64,000 nt of DNA from Ignavibacterium sp. (lineage in GTDB: Bacteria > Bacteroidota > Ignavibacteria > Ignavibacteriales > Ignavibacteriaceae): the NCBI RefSeq assembly GCF_025998815.1, contig NZ_AP026678.1, forward strand, positions 2,542,001 to 2,606,000. Direction: 5' to 3'. Of the stretch, positions 1 through 10,592 are shown in pieces. Position 1 is the first letter of the stretch. The number at the start of each line of letters is the position of its first letter. The notes beneath the pieces were generated by a model that saw only the letters and a list, made by a program, of their open reading frames with translations, did not search any database and was not told the origin of the DNA. The translations under genes and the position numbers were made by a program.

Positions 1-71
1 AGTATTTTCATATTGATAAAATAAAGTAATAATCAGAATAATTCCTGTATGAAAAGTCCACTCCTATCAGT

Positions 72-722
72 TTAATCTGTTAAATCGGCAATCCAATTTT
101 CTATTTTTCGTGGCAACACAATTGTTCCCAATCCATCTTCACCACCAACTTCACATCCCCTGCCATTGATAAACTCATAAACAGTTATTGCGCCAACTGA
201 AGCATCAAGCATATCTTTTACTCCACCAATAAAATTATTCAGACATAGTTCATATTTAATATTCTCCTTCTCAAGCATTCTGTAAGAAGCAGATGGGAAA
301 ACTTCATAAACAAAATGGAAACCCGTTAATGTATCGTAAATTGAGAATCCCAGCTTCATCCAATCGGGAGAATTTTGTAATGTTCTTGTCCATTGTGGAT
401 TTGCAATGTTGTAAGATTTTATTATCACTTCGCATTCTCTTCCGATTTTTCCTTCATCATTATTTTTCCACGAATTAGTTTTTCTTTCAAAGCTTCTTTT
501 GCGAAGTTTGTCGATGGGCATTCTTGGTGAGTCAATTCCGATTGCAATTTTGTACGGATTGTTGCTGGATACTTTAAGAAAAATTTCTTTTAATGATTGT
601 GGAATGTTTTCCGTAACCCAGCCGCTTTCAAAATAATTTTTGTTTTCATCAATTATGTAATAACAACATCCTCTTTTGATTTGAACATCAATGCCCGCAA
701 AAAATTTTATCTCGTTTTTCAT
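72..722 (-). CDS. DUF429 family protein, predicted RNase H-fold nuclease
   Basis: The 216-residue product opens with an acidic FFAGIDVQIKRG strand, has IGIDSPR near residue 62, EVFPSAS near 140 and MLDASVGA near 170. This spacing of acidic strands is that of DUF429, a family predicted to have an RNase H-like fold; its substrate is unknown. It starts 3 bases after the stop of the photolyase-like gene, so the two are very probably one transcript. A role in DNA handling with the flavoprotein is inference from position only. Confidence 0.75.
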   Translation of the reverse strand: MKNEIKFFAGIDVQIKRGCCYYIIDENKNYFESGWVTENIPQSLKEIFLKVSSNNPYKIAIGIDSPRMPIDKLRKRSFERKTNSWKNNDEGKIGRECEVIIKSYNIANPQWTRTLQNSPDWMKLGFSIYDTLTGFHFVYEVFPSASYRMLEKENIKYELCLNNFIGGVKDMLDASVGAITVYEFINGRGCEVGGEDGLGTIVLPRKIENWIADLTD

Positions 723-725
723 TTT

Positions 726-2186
726 TCAACCCGATTTAACATGTTTAGATAATATTTTTTCTGCTTCGCTTTTTGAAGCTTCAGACTTTTTAATATCCCA
801 TAAAACTTTATTTGCTTGTCTGTAAGTTAACTCAGTATTGACTATTCTTTCAGGATAATCCTTTCCATAATGAAAGTTATAACTTATTTCTTCAACCGGA
901 GTAATTTTCCAGGGTTCAATAGCAAGATACGAAGGAAGATTGGATAGCTCAGTAATCCACTTTTTTATAAAGATTGCATTGCTATCGTGTTCTAAAGCTT
1001 GTTTTGTTGGATTGTAAATTCTTATTGTATTAATTCCTGTTGTTCCTGCCTGCATCTGAAACTGTGGAAAGTGAATTCCCGGCTCAAAATCTAAAAATTG
1101 TTTTGCCAGAAAATTTGCGCCTTCTTTCCAATCAAGCCAGAGATGATGAGTGAGAAATGAGACAAGCATAGCTCTCATTCTGAAGTTGATATAGCCGGTT
1201 TCTTTTAAACATCTCATACAAGCGTCAATCAATGGATAGCCGGTTAATCCATCTTTCCAGGCATTGAAATAAGTATCGTTCCATTCTGTTCTGATGTTAT
1301 CATAAGCTGAGTTGATATTTTTAAATTCATATTCCGGTTCTGTTTCAAGTTTCTGAATAAAATGACAATGCCATGCAACTCTCGATTGAAATGCAAGTAA
1401 ATCTCTCTTTGACGGACGTTTCTTATATATTTGAATAGTTGCTTGCTCTACTTGTCTGATTGATAAATTCCCCCACGCAAGATATGGTGATAAACGACTA
1501 CAGTGTTTGCGGCTTTCTTCAGGACGTGAAATATTTTTTGTATAACCTATATGTCTTTCATTCAGAAAAGAATTTAAAACTCTGTTAGCTTCTGTTTCTC
1601 CGCCTTTTTGCATTTGATGGTTAAAGTTTAATGATGAAATGAGTTTATCAGCCGAGAAACTTTCTAATATCTCTTTCTCTATTATAAAAGGTTTTAACTT
1701 GTCGAGTTGAGGAATTTCTATCGGTTTGGATAAGTATTCATTTCGTCTCTCATTCCAGTTATCACGATTTTTTAATCCTCGTATCACAGCATTGCTTTGA
1801 AATTCCTTCCATCTGATACCATTATTCTTGAAAAAATTTTTCACTTGGATGTCTCGCTGATAAGTCAGCCAGGTTCCTGTCTCCTGATGAGAGAAAACAT
1901 TTTTTATCTCATAGTAACAGAGAATCTTTTCAAATAAAGGAATAGCTTCCCCATAAAACATATAAACTTGTTGAGAGTATTTTTTCAACTGTTCATTCAA
2001 ATCTTTAATTGACTCAACAACAAATCTCCAGTGTCTTTCATCTGAATAAGGAGCTGTTATCAAAGAGTGTTCAAAGATGAAAATCATAAGAATTGGTAAA
2101 CCTTCTTCAATCGCAGTTTTTAGTGGCAAATGATCTTTCAATCTAAGATCTCTTTTGAACCAGACTATGTTGATAGCAGTTTTCAT
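726..2186 (-). CDS. cryptochrome/photolyase family flavoprotein
   Basis: The 486-residue protein has the N-terminal antenna Rossmann domain (VWFKRDLRLKDH at residue 9) and the C-terminal helical FAD-binding domain (SRLSPYLAWGNLS, then RVAWHCHF, then INFRMRAML and LWLDWKEGA). Photolyases repair UV pyrimidine dimers with blue light; cryptochromes sense light. The segment normally reading like NNGGWQW beside the flavin instead reads HFPQFQM, so the conserved Asn near flavin N5 appears absent and the exact activity is uncertain. Paired with a DUF429 gene downstream and near a DASH cryptochrome. Confidence 0.88.
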   Translation of the reverse strand: MKTAINIVWFKRDLRLKDHLPLKTAIEEGLPILMIFIFEHSLITAPYSDERHWRFVVESIKDLNEQLKKYSQQVYMFYGEAIPLFEKILCYYEIKNVFSHQETGTWLTYQRDIQVKNFFKNNGIRWKEFQSNAVIRGLKNRDNWNERRNEYLSKPIEIPQLDKLKPFIIEKEILESFSADKLISSLNFNHQMQKGGETEANRVLNSFLNERHIGYTKNISRPEESRKHCSRLSPYLAWGNLSIRQVEQATIQIYKKRPSKRDLLAFQSRVAWHCHFIQKLETEPEYEFKNINSAYDNIRTEWNDTYFNAWKDGLTGYPLIDACMRCLKETGYINFRMRAMLVSFLTHHLWLDWKEGANFLAKQFLDFEPGIHFPQFQMQAGTTGINTIRIYNPTKQALEHDSNAIFIKKWITELSNLPSYLAIEPWKITPVEEISYNFHYGKDYPERIVNTELTYRQANKVLWDIKKSEASKSEAEKILSKHVKSG

Positions 2187-2313
2187 TTTAACATTATTTA
2201 ATTCATCAAAAATTGTTTATTCTCAAAGGCATTTGTAAGCATTGTTTTCATCTAATCAAAAACATTGAAGCATAAGGTTTAATTGTTTATTTTAACTAAA
2301 AACAAAAAAAACT

Positions 2314-2553
2314 ATGAAAAGTTTAATTGAGAGAATTACAATAAATCCTGAAATTTGTAACGGGAAACCTACTATAAGAGGTTTAAGAATTACCGTCTCA
2401 ACAATTTTAGAATATCTTTCCGCTGGCGAAACAATTGAAAATATTCTCAAAGCATATCCCATGCTTGAAGAGGAAGATATTAAAGCTTGTCTTGAATTTG
2501 CTAAAGCAGTAACAGATAAATCATTTATTACTTATCAGATAAATGCTCTCTGA
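2314..2553 (+). CDS. DUF433 antitoxin-like protein
   Basis: The 79-residue protein matches the DUF433 pattern: ITINPEICNGKPTIRG, then ITVSTILEYLSAGET, then a helix ending in ACLEFA. DUF433 proteins are small DNA-binding-type antitoxins found next to PIN-like DUF5615 proteins. Its last 11 bases overlap the DUF5615 gene, which fits translational coupling with the antitoxin made first. The target of the partner is not visible from sequence. Confidence 0.88.
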   Translation: MKSLIERITINPEICNGKPTIRGLRITVSTILEYLSAGETIENILKAYPMLEEEDIKACLEFAKAVTDKSFITYQINAL

Positions 2554-2896
2554 AGAGTTTAAATTTCTCATTGATGTTAATTTGCCCAAAAGGTTTTCTT
2601 TTTTCAACAAAAGTAATTTTCATTTTGTGGCTGACTTAGATCCAAGAATGTCAGATATGCAATTATGGGAATATGCATTAAATAATAATTTGGTAATAGT
2701 CACAAAAGACACCGATTTTTATAATCTTTCTATTTCGTCATTGAAAAAACCAAAGGTAATTTATCTGCAACTTGGTAATATTAAAATTTCTGATTTGCAC
2801 AAATTTTTTGAGAAGAACTGGTCAGATATTATTTCTCACCTCAATGATGCTTCAATGATTATTGTTCAGCAAAATAAAATTATCTCAATCAAATGA
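2543..2896 (+). CDS. DUF5615 PIN-like toxin
   Basis: The 117-residue product carries FLIDVNLPKR at the N terminus and IVTKDTDFYNLS in the middle, the acidic residues expected of the Mut7-C/PIN-like DUF5615 nuclease fold, followed by VIYLQLGN. The family is the presumed RNase toxin partner of DUF433. The start overlaps the antitoxin end by 11 bases. The pair sits between two flavoprotein genes of opposite strand, so it is probably an independent two-gene unit. Confidence 0.87.
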   Translation: MLSEEFKFLIDVNLPKRFSFFNKSNFHFVADLDPRMSDMQLWEYALNNNLVIVTKDTDFYNLSISSLKKPKVIYLQLGNIKISDLHKFFEKNWSDIISHLNDASMIIVQQNKIISIK

Positions 2897-2958
2897 ATTT
2901 ATTATATTCTTTAAGTATAAATCCCAATAAAATAGAATCATATTTGAAATTCATTTAA

Positions 2959-4254
2959 TTACGTTTCCCCATAAAGCCAAAGCTTTCTATAAGACCCATC
3001 TTTATCATATATCTCAGCTTGTTTGTTTACATTAAAATATCTGTTCGTGCGAGGATCATTACCAACGCCAGCTACATACATCCAGTTACACCAGTTGCTT
3101 GCGACATCATAATCGATAAGTTGTGATTCGAACCAGCCTGCACCCCAGCGCCAATCAATCATTAAATCTTTGCACAAGAAGCTTGCAACATTCTGTCTGC
3201 CACGATTAGACATAAATCCACTTTTCAGTAATTCAATCATATTAGCATCAACGAAATCATTTCCTGTTTTTCCGGATCGCCATTTTTCAAATAATTCAGG
3301 GTCATTTCTGCAGTCAAACTTTTTGTTTTTGATTCCACCTTTCAGAAAAATTTTATTTCCGTATTTTCTTGCAACAAATCTGAAATAGTCTCTCCACAAC
3401 AATTCAAACACGAGCCAGTAGGTTGATTCATTTGCTTCCACTTCTTTTTCGAATTTTTTTATCTCAGAAAAAATTTTTCTTGCAGATAAAGAACCATTGG
3501 CAAGCCACGGTGAAAATTTTGAAGAATAACTTTCGCCAATCATTTTATTTCTTGTCTCTTTATAATTAAGAATATTCTTATCCTGCCAGATGAATTTGTT
3601 CAATCTTTTTAATCCTTCATCTTCACCGCCCATAAAATTCATCACTGCTCTTTCATCTTTTTGAGATTCAGTTAAACCAAAGTCAAATAAAGAAAATTTC
3701 TTTTCGCTTCTGAATTCATCAGGAAATGGCGGAAGTTTTTCCGGAGTATCACTTGTATCAACTAAGTAAAGCAATGGTTCGACCATCGTTCTGAAGTTAG
3801 TAAATACATCCGGCAAATTTTTAAGTGAAAAAGGAAGTTGATTTTCCTTTAGCAATGTTTTCGATTCGTGAAAATGGATTGGAATGTTCAGACGGTTTTT
3901 TAATTCTGTTTCGATAAGAATCTCTTCGCTCGTATCTTCTTTTACTGCATAAATTTCATCTGCAGAAAATTTACCTGCAATATCTGCTATTACATCTTCG
4001 GTTTTACCAAAGGTTATCAAAAGGTCAGAGCCGAGTTTCTGAAAATTGCTTTTAAGGTTATTTACAGTTTCAATTAAAAACTTTGCTCTGAAACTACCGG
4101 TTTTAGGGAAACCCAATTTGTGCTTTCTGAACCATCTTTCATCAAAACAAAAGACGGGCAAAAGAAGTATATCTTCTCGGCTTTCGAAAGATTTTAGCAA
4201 TGGCTGGTCGTGCAATCTTAAATCGTTTCTGAACCAGTAGATGATTTTTTTCAT
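2959..4254 (-). CDS. DASH-type cryptochrome (Cry-DASH)
   Basis: The 431-residue protein begins with IYWFRNDLRLHDQ (antenna domain). The FAD domain has the DASH hallmarks WRDYFRFVARKYG, MSNRGRQNVASFL, DWRWGAGWFE, and ASNWCNWMYVAGVGNDPR. Cry-DASH binds FAD and usually a folate antenna and repairs cyclobutane dimers mainly in single-stranded DNA. The flavin-proximal Asn is retained here, unlike in the paralog upstream. The DUF2256 gene, a frequent genomic partner of this family, lies just upstream on the same strand. Confidence 0.93.
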   Translation of the reverse strand: MKKIIYWFRNDLRLHDQPLLKSFESREDILLLPVFCFDERWFRKHKLGFPKTGSFRAKFLIETVNNLKSNFQKLGSDLLITFGKTEDVIADIAGKFSADEIYAVKEDTSEEILIETELKNRLNIPIHFHESKTLLKENQLPFSLKNLPDVFTNFRTMVEPLLYLVDTSDTPEKLPPFPDEFRSEKKFSLFDFGLTESQKDERAVMNFMGGEDEGLKRLNKFIWQDKNILNYKETRNKMIGESYSSKFSPWLANGSLSARKIFSEIKKFEKEVEANESTYWLVFELLWRDYFRFVARKYGNKIFLKGGIKNKKFDCRNDPELFEKWRSGKTGNDFVDANMIELLKSGFMSNRGRQNVASFLCKDLMIDWRWGAGWFESQLIDYDVASNWCNWMYVAGVGNDPRTNRYFNVNKQAEIYDKDGSYRKLWLYGET

Positions 4255-4285
4255 ATAAAATTAAAGAGGGAAGAAACTGAATTTT

Positions 4286-4426
4286 TTAAATTGAGGTTTT
4301 TTTATTTCTTCTGCATTTCTCGCTGCAGTATTTCACATCATTCCAAACCTTTGCCCACTTTTTTCGCCATAAGAATGGTCTGTTACATACAACGCAAATC
4401 TTCTGCGGAAGAAATTCTTTTTTCAT
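4286..4426 (-). CDS. DUF2256 small zinc-ribbon protein
   Basis: I translated this 46-codon frame by hand: it reads [18 protein letters not shown], then [25 protein letters not shown]. Four cysteines in two CxxC/CxxxC pairs and the RPFxWRKKW core identify DUF2256. Its ATG overlaps the stop of the lactate dehydrogenase gene by 4 bases (ATGA), so translation is probably coupled. DUF2256 genes commonly travel with cryptochromes and TIGR03643 genes; a role as an accessory factor is inference. Too short for most gene finders. Confidence 0.9.
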   Translation of the reverse strand: MKKEFLPQKICVVCNRPFLWRKKWAKVWNDVKYCSEKCRRNKKTSI

Positions 4427-5367
4427 TTCCTTTCATACTCATCAATTTTAGAACGAATAATCTCTGCACTCTTTTTTAACAACATCTTTTCTTTAACACT
4501 AAGTTTAATTGGTAAAACTCCAAGATCACCTTCTCCCCCAATAAGATGAGGCAGTGAAAGAGTAACATTTTTAATTCCTTCAACATCATCCTTGAGGGCA
4601 CTGATTGTAAGTACTGCACGATTATCACGATTAATTACTTCAACAAGTTTAGCGATGGCTCCGGCTACTCCGTAATATGTTGAACCTTTACCTTCTATTA
4701 TTTTATAAGCAGCATTACGAACACCATCATCAATCTTGTTTTTTATTTCATCGTTAAAATCAATATTTCTATGTGCTATAAAATCTTCTAATGGAACTCC
4801 TCCAATATCTACATTTGACCAGCAAAGTACTTCTGAATCACCGTGTTCGCCAATAACATATGCGTGAACATGCTGGGGATCAACTCCGATATGATTTCCA
4901 AGCAAAGATCGAAATCGTGCTGTGTCTAAAGTTGTTCCACTTCCGATTATTCTTGTTGAGGGAATTCCGAATTCTTTAGCGATGCTTATACAAATGTGAG
5001 TGATTATATCAACGGGATTTGTCGCGACAAGAAAAATTACATTGTGATTAACTTCCACCGTTTTAGATATAATATCTCTCATAATTGAGGCATTCTTTTC
5101 CATAAGCATTAGTCTTGTTTCACCGGGTTTTTGATTTGCACCTGCAGCAATTACAACGACTTTAGCATCTTTTAAGTCATTATAAGTCCCGGCGTATATG
5201 TCTGTTGCCGAAGCAAACGGAACGGCGTGCATAATATCCTGAGCTTCTGCGATTGCCCGCTTTTCATTCGCATCAATCAGCACAATATCGCTTGCAGCTT
5301 TGCGCATCATTATTGCATAAGCTGATGTTGCACCAACCATTCCGCTTCCGATAATTCCGACTTTCAT
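4423..5367 (-). CDS. L-lactate dehydrogenase (LDH/MDH superfamily)
   Basis: The 314-residue enzyme interconverts pyruvate and lactate with NAD(H). It has the Rossmann motif [10 protein letters not shown], the specificity loop [10 protein letters not shown] with the Gln typical of lactate rather than malate dehydrogenases, TNPVD, and the catalytic GEHGDSE. An upstream in-frame extension of 24 codons exists, but the start MKVGIIG is preceded by AGAGGTAATT, a good ribosome site, so I chose it. It overlaps the DUF2256 gene by 4 bases. Confidence 0.92.
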   Translation of the reverse strand: MKVGIIGSGMVGATSAYAIMMRKAASDIVLIDANEKRAIAEAQDIMHAVPFASATDIYAGTYNDLKDAKVVVIAAGANQKPGETRLMLMEKNASIMRDIISKTVEVNHNVIFLVATNPVDIITHICISIAKEFGIPSTRIIGSGTTLDTARFRSLLGNHIGVDPQHVHAYVIGEHGDSEVLCWSNVDIGGVPLEDFIAHRNIDFNDEIKNKIDDGVRNAAYKIIEGKGSTYYGVAGAIAKLVEVINRDNRAVLTISALKDDVEGIKNVTLSLPHLIGGEGDLGVLPIKLSVKEKMLLKKSAEIIRSKIDEYERK

Positions 5368-5392
5368 AATTACCTCTTTTTGTTCTTTATGT

Positions 5393-5470
5393 TTCACCGT
5401 GATTGCTCTGTGGTTCTCTGTGTAATTATTTTCTTTCACGGAGTTACACTAAGAAGTCACAGAGAACCAC
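5393..5470. repeat. inverted short repeat of the CACAGAGAACCAC type
   Basis: A copy of TCTGTGGTTCTCTGTG faces a second copy reading CACAGAGAACCAC about 40 bases on, so the two can pair. The block fills the gap between the SDR and LDH genes. A related copy is at 46561-46604. Confidence 0.7.
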
Positions 5471-5477
5471 CTAAAGA

Positions 5478-6341
5478 TTATTTAATCATTTCAACTGATT
5501 TTTCTTTTACTGCTGAAAGAAACTCCTCACACTTTTCCCACAATCGTCTCTCTTCTTCGGGATTATTGAATTTGCATTTTTCTTCTTTTCTTTGATTGAA
5601 AAATCCACCATTACTTCCATCAATTTTTTCAGCAGATGCGAGCCAGACAATTGTATCAGCACCTTCCTCAATTGTTCTGCCTTCAATCAACGCAAAAACT
5701 TTTAACAGAAATTTACCAATAGCGTTTTGCTCTCTGAAAAGTTCCGTCGTCGGAACAAATCCGGGAGTCAATGAATATATAGAAATATTATCTTTCTCCA
5801 ATCTTCTTGCCCATTCACGGGTTAGCATTCTGTTAGCTTGTTTGGTTTGTTTATAAGCAAGAGTTTCGTTGAATTTTCTTCTTTCAAAATTAATATCATC
5901 TATTTCAAGTCCGCCTGCGTAATGAGAAGCGACATTTATAATTCGTGATGGAGCAGCATTCTTTAACTCATCTAAAAGCAGTTCGGTCAGTAGCTGGTGA
6001 CCAAGAACATTAACAGCAAAAGTCATTTCAACTCCAAGCTCTGAAATTTGCTTTGACTTTGTCCAGAGTCCAGCATTGTTAATAAGCACATCAAGTTTGT
6101 TTTCAGTTTGCCTGAACTCATTTGCAAAATTTTTAATTGAATCAACAGAGGCGAGATCGAGATGCTTTACAAAAACATTCTGATTCCCGGTTTCTTTAAC
6201 AATCTCTTCTCTTGCCTGATTAGCTGAATCAAGTGAACGACAAGCCATATAGACTTTAGCTCCGAGCTTAGCAAGTTGTTTAGCGGCTTCTTTGCCAATG
6301 CCTTTATTGGCTCCGGTTATAATTACTACTTTATCTTTCAT
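5478..6341 (-). CDS. SDR family oxidoreductase, retinol-dehydrogenase-like
   Basis: The 287-residue protein shows the classical short-chain dehydrogenase order: TGANKGIG cofactor motif at residue 9, NNAG near 88, catalytic Ser in INVASHYAGG and the Tyr-Lys pair in AYKQTKQAN. The ACRS after strand 2 suggests NADP(H) use. The closest style is the retinol dehydrogenase/WWOX-like group; the substrate is unknown. It precedes the LDH gene by about 110 bases that are filled by a repeat. A decayed gene of the same type lies near 58.6 kb. Confidence 0.9.
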   Translation of the reverse strand: MKDKVVIITGANKGIGKEAAKQLAKLGAKVYMACRSLDSANQAREEIVKETGNQNVFVKHLDLASVDSIKNFANEFRQTENKLDVLINNAGLWTKSKQISELGVEMTFAVNVLGHQLLTELLLDELKNAAPSRIINVASHYAGGLEIDDINFERRKFNETLAYKQTKQANRMLTREWARRLEKDNISIYSLTPGFVPTTELFREQNAIGKFLLKVFALIEGRTIEEGADTIVWLASAEKIDGSNGGFFNQRKEEKCKFNNPEEERRLWEKCEEFLSAVKEKSVEMIK

Positions 6342-6407
6342 TTTTTCCTCTTTTTCATTTTTATTATACTAATTTAAGAACAATAATGGATACGAATTCG
6401 TTCCGTT

Positions 6408-6490
6408 GTGTTATTGTATGGCCGAGACTTGCCTCGACCGAAAACAGAAGAAGGCAGGAAAGGCAAAACCTTCCCCTACAATTAATTCTG
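6408..6490. repeat. dispersed intergenic repeat of the GGCCGAGACTTGCCTCGACC type
   Basis: The stretch contains the palindrome-like GGCCGAGACTTGCCTCGACC followed by a purine-rich block ending CCTTCCCCTACA. It is more G+C rich than its surroundings, has no reading frame, and ends in the same CCCTACA style as the block at 36841-36906. Assignment to a dispersed family is by analogy. Confidence 0.5.
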
Positions 6491-6531
6491 TCGTGTTGAA
6501 CTCATAAATTATTTATTCGGTTTAACTTTTT

Positions 6532-6774
6532 ATGAAAAACTTTTCACCATCAGACATATCCAGAATAATCGAAATGGCTTGGGAAGACCGCACACCTTTC
6601 GAAGCAATTGAAAATCAATTTGGTTTGAAAGAAAATGATGTACGCGAAATTATGCGAAAGAAATTAAAGCCTTCGAGTTTTAGAATGTGGCGCAAGAGAG
6701 TAAGCGGAAGGAAAACAAAACATCTTTCACTTAGGTCAAAAGATGTAACCAGGTTTAAAAGTAAAAACCAATAG
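6532..6774 (+). CDS. TIGR03643 family protein (DUF2805)
   Basis: The 80-residue basic protein reads SDISRIIEMAWEDRTPFEAI and then GLKENDVREIMRKKLKPSSF, followed by RMWRKRVSGR. This is the TIGR03643 family, a small helix-turn-helix-like protein repeatedly found near photolyase/cryptochrome genes and DUF2256. Function is not established. It is on the opposite strand from the SDR-LDH-DUF2256-cryptochrome group but belongs to the same neighbourhood. Confidence 0.88.
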   Translation: MKNFSPSDISRIIEMAWEDRTPFEAIENQFGLKENDVREIMRKKLKPSSFRMWRKRVSGRKTKHLSLRSKDVTRFKSKNQ

Positions 6775-6861
6775 CCGCAGTGTTTTTGCTAAAGCTTTTT
6801 TCAACCACAATCTGAAATAATGTATTAAATTCAGAGTAATTTATGAATTAAGTACAATGAA

Positions 6862-7224
6862 TCACTTCCTCAAAATCTTTTCCAGCGCTTTTCCTTTTGC
6901 GAGTTCATCTACAAGTTTATCCAGGTATCTTACTTTTTGTGTCAGAGGATTTTTAATTTCTTCAACGCGGATACCGCAGATTACTCCTGTTATAAGATGA
7001 GCATTTGGATTAAGTTTCGCTTTCTTAAAAAATGTTTCGAATGTAGTCTTCTCATCAATAAATTGATTTAATTTTTTATCATCAAAACCGGTTAACCATT
7101 TAATCACCCGATGAAGTTCTTCTTTAGTTCTGCCCTTCTTCTGAACTTTTGCAAGATAGTGCGGATAAATGGAAGCAAAAGACATTTTTGCGATTCTTTC
7201 GTCTTGAGTTGATGAATTTTTCAT
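6862..7224 (-). CDS. DUF2200 family protein
   Basis: The 120-residue product contains ASIYPHYLAKVQKKGRTKEE, VIKWLTGFD and LITGVICGIRVEEI near residue 80, the conserved core of DUF2200. No function is known for this family. There is no signal peptide or membrane span. It stands alone between convergent and same-strand genes. Confidence 0.85.
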   Translation of the reverse strand: MKNSSTQDERIAKMSFASIYPHYLAKVQKKGRTKEELHRVIKWLTGFDDKKLNQFIDEKTTFETFFKKAKLNPNAHLITGVICGIRVEEIKNPLTQKVRYLDKLVDELAKGKALEKILRK

Positions 7225-7322
7225 GTTTAGCTCTTTAGAGAAAATTAAATGAAGTATTTCTTTATAAATAATAAAAGTAAATAGAATGCAGTAGTTTGTA
7301 TAAAATTATAAATGTATTTCTT

Positions 7323-7769
7323 TCATTGCCTTTTATAAACTATAAAGTCGGTTACAATTGGTTCCAAACCATTTTGCCTGAAGTCAGAAGCAATTTGTCC
7401 TCTGTGATAAGTGGAATGATTTATTATATGAAAAAGAATATCAAGGATATTGTTGCTGAACTTTTGTCCTTTTGTGTTGGAATAATGAATTTTCTCATCA
7501 AGAGTTTTTGAGTTAAGAATTTCCAGCGACTGATTGTGGTTGTTAATTTCAATTTCTTCCAAATCATAAAGTGGGCGAATTTCCCAAACAGAAGTTGATA
7601 TTTCTTTCTGCAGAATTCTGCTGTTCCAGATCTGATGTGCATTAAGAAGATGATTGAAAATTTTTATTGCTTTCTCAGAAACTTTATCCTGATTTTCTAC
7701 AAATGCTTCGCATAACTTTAAATTACATTGATGATTGTAATCGAATAATTCAATAAAAAATTGTTTCAT
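7323..7769 (-). CDS. DinB family protein
   Basis: The 148-residue protein begins with a helix rich in Phe and His (FFIELFDYNHQCN), has LLNAHQIWN near residue 45 and HIINHSTYHRGQI near 115. These three His-containing helices make the metal site of the DinB/YfiT four-helix bundle. Members include damage-inducible proteins and thiol-dependent transferases; which applies here is unknown. A second, unrelated-looking DinB gene is at 55530. Confidence 0.85.
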   Translation of the reverse strand: MKQFFIELFDYNHQCNLKLCEAFVENQDKVSEKAIKIFNHLLNAHQIWNSRILQKEISTSVWEIRPLYDLEEIEINNHNQSLEILNSKTLDEKIHYSNTKGQKFSNNILDILFHIINHSTYHRGQIASDFRQNGLEPIVTDFIVYKRQ

Positions 7770-7825
7770 AAGTCTCTCATTATTTATTGCAAATATATGA
7801 AGGGAGAATTTATATCAGATATAAA

Positions 7826-7853
7826 AAAGCCGCAGCATTTCTGTTGCGGCTTT
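7826..7853 (-). terminator. rho-independent terminator of katG
   Basis: AAAGCCGCA pairs with TGCGGCTTT across a 10-base loop, and on the minus strand the stem is followed by a run of T. It lies about 90 bases beyond the katG stop. Confidence 0.85.
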
Positions 7854-7908
7854 CATTAATCGGTTCGTTAAGTTATACTAAAGACATCTCTTTAGTGAAA
7901 ATAATTTA

Positions 7909-7937
7909 TGTCATCCTTCGATCCGCTCAGGATGACA
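7909..7937. repeat. palindromic GTCATCCT repeat
   Basis: TGTCATCCT and AGGATGACA face each other with an 11-base centre. It belongs in style to the GTCATTCTGA family seen between katG and oxyR and lies just after the katG stop. Confidence 0.65.
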
Positions 7938-7945
7938 TTATAATG

Positions 7946-10159
<2,214 letters not shown>

Positions 10160-10280
10160 TTATTTGTTAATAAAATTTTGATTTCATATTTAGGAAAAGG
10201 TTTTTATAAGAGTATAAAACTTTTCTTATCACAATTAGTTTAGCAAAGCTTTTCCCAACTATCCTCTCTAAGTATGTGAC

Positions 10281-10479
10281 ACTTTTCTTTGTTCAGAGTG
10301 ACATTGCTGTCCTTGTCATTCTGAGGAACGAAGTGACGAAGAATCTCTTTCCTTCTATAAAAGACTCTTCACTTCGTTCAGAGTGACAACCCTGACCTGT
10401 CATTCTGAACGGAACAAAGTGGAGTGAAGAATCTCTTTGCTTTTAAAAAAGACTCTTCTCTTTGTTCAGAGTGACAAAC
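10281..10479. repeat. tandem hairpin repeats of the GTCATTCTGA family in the katG-oxyR gap
   Basis: Five alternating copies are visible: reverse (10281-10303), forward (10314-10356), reverse (10360-10389), forward (10397-10444) and reverse (10447-10478). Forward copies start TGTCATTCTGA and end GAAGAATCTC; reverse copies end TTCAGAGTGACA. Each forward/reverse pair makes an imperfect hairpin of about 75-80 bases, like a BIME. The rest of the 448-base gap between katG and oxyR (10145-10592) is A+T-rich promoter DNA. Confidence 0.85.
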
Positions 10480-10562
10480 ATTACTGATACTTCTGTATGA
10501 ATAATCGTTCTTTCGTCCACTAAAATCGTATAAATATCTTCATAAATCAAATTGATAATTTT

Positions 10563-10570
10563 TATATTTG
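10563..10570 (+). promoter_or_regulatory. TAnnTTTG promoter element of oxyR
   Basis: TATATTTG lies 22 bases before the oxyR ATG and matches the Bacteroidota -7 consensus. No convincing -33 TTTG is seen at the usual spacing. Confidence 0.5.
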
Positions 10571-10592
10571 TATAACTTAATCTTATAACAGT

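Noticed and set aside
5368-5439. N-terminal extension of lactate dehydrogenase (24 residues)
   Set aside because: It is translated from repeat DNA, is highly polar, and a good ribosome site lies directly before the internal MKVGIIG start.
10281-10479. CRISPR array
   Set aside because: The repeats alternate in orientation and form hairpins, spacing is uneven and there are no unique spacers or cas genes.
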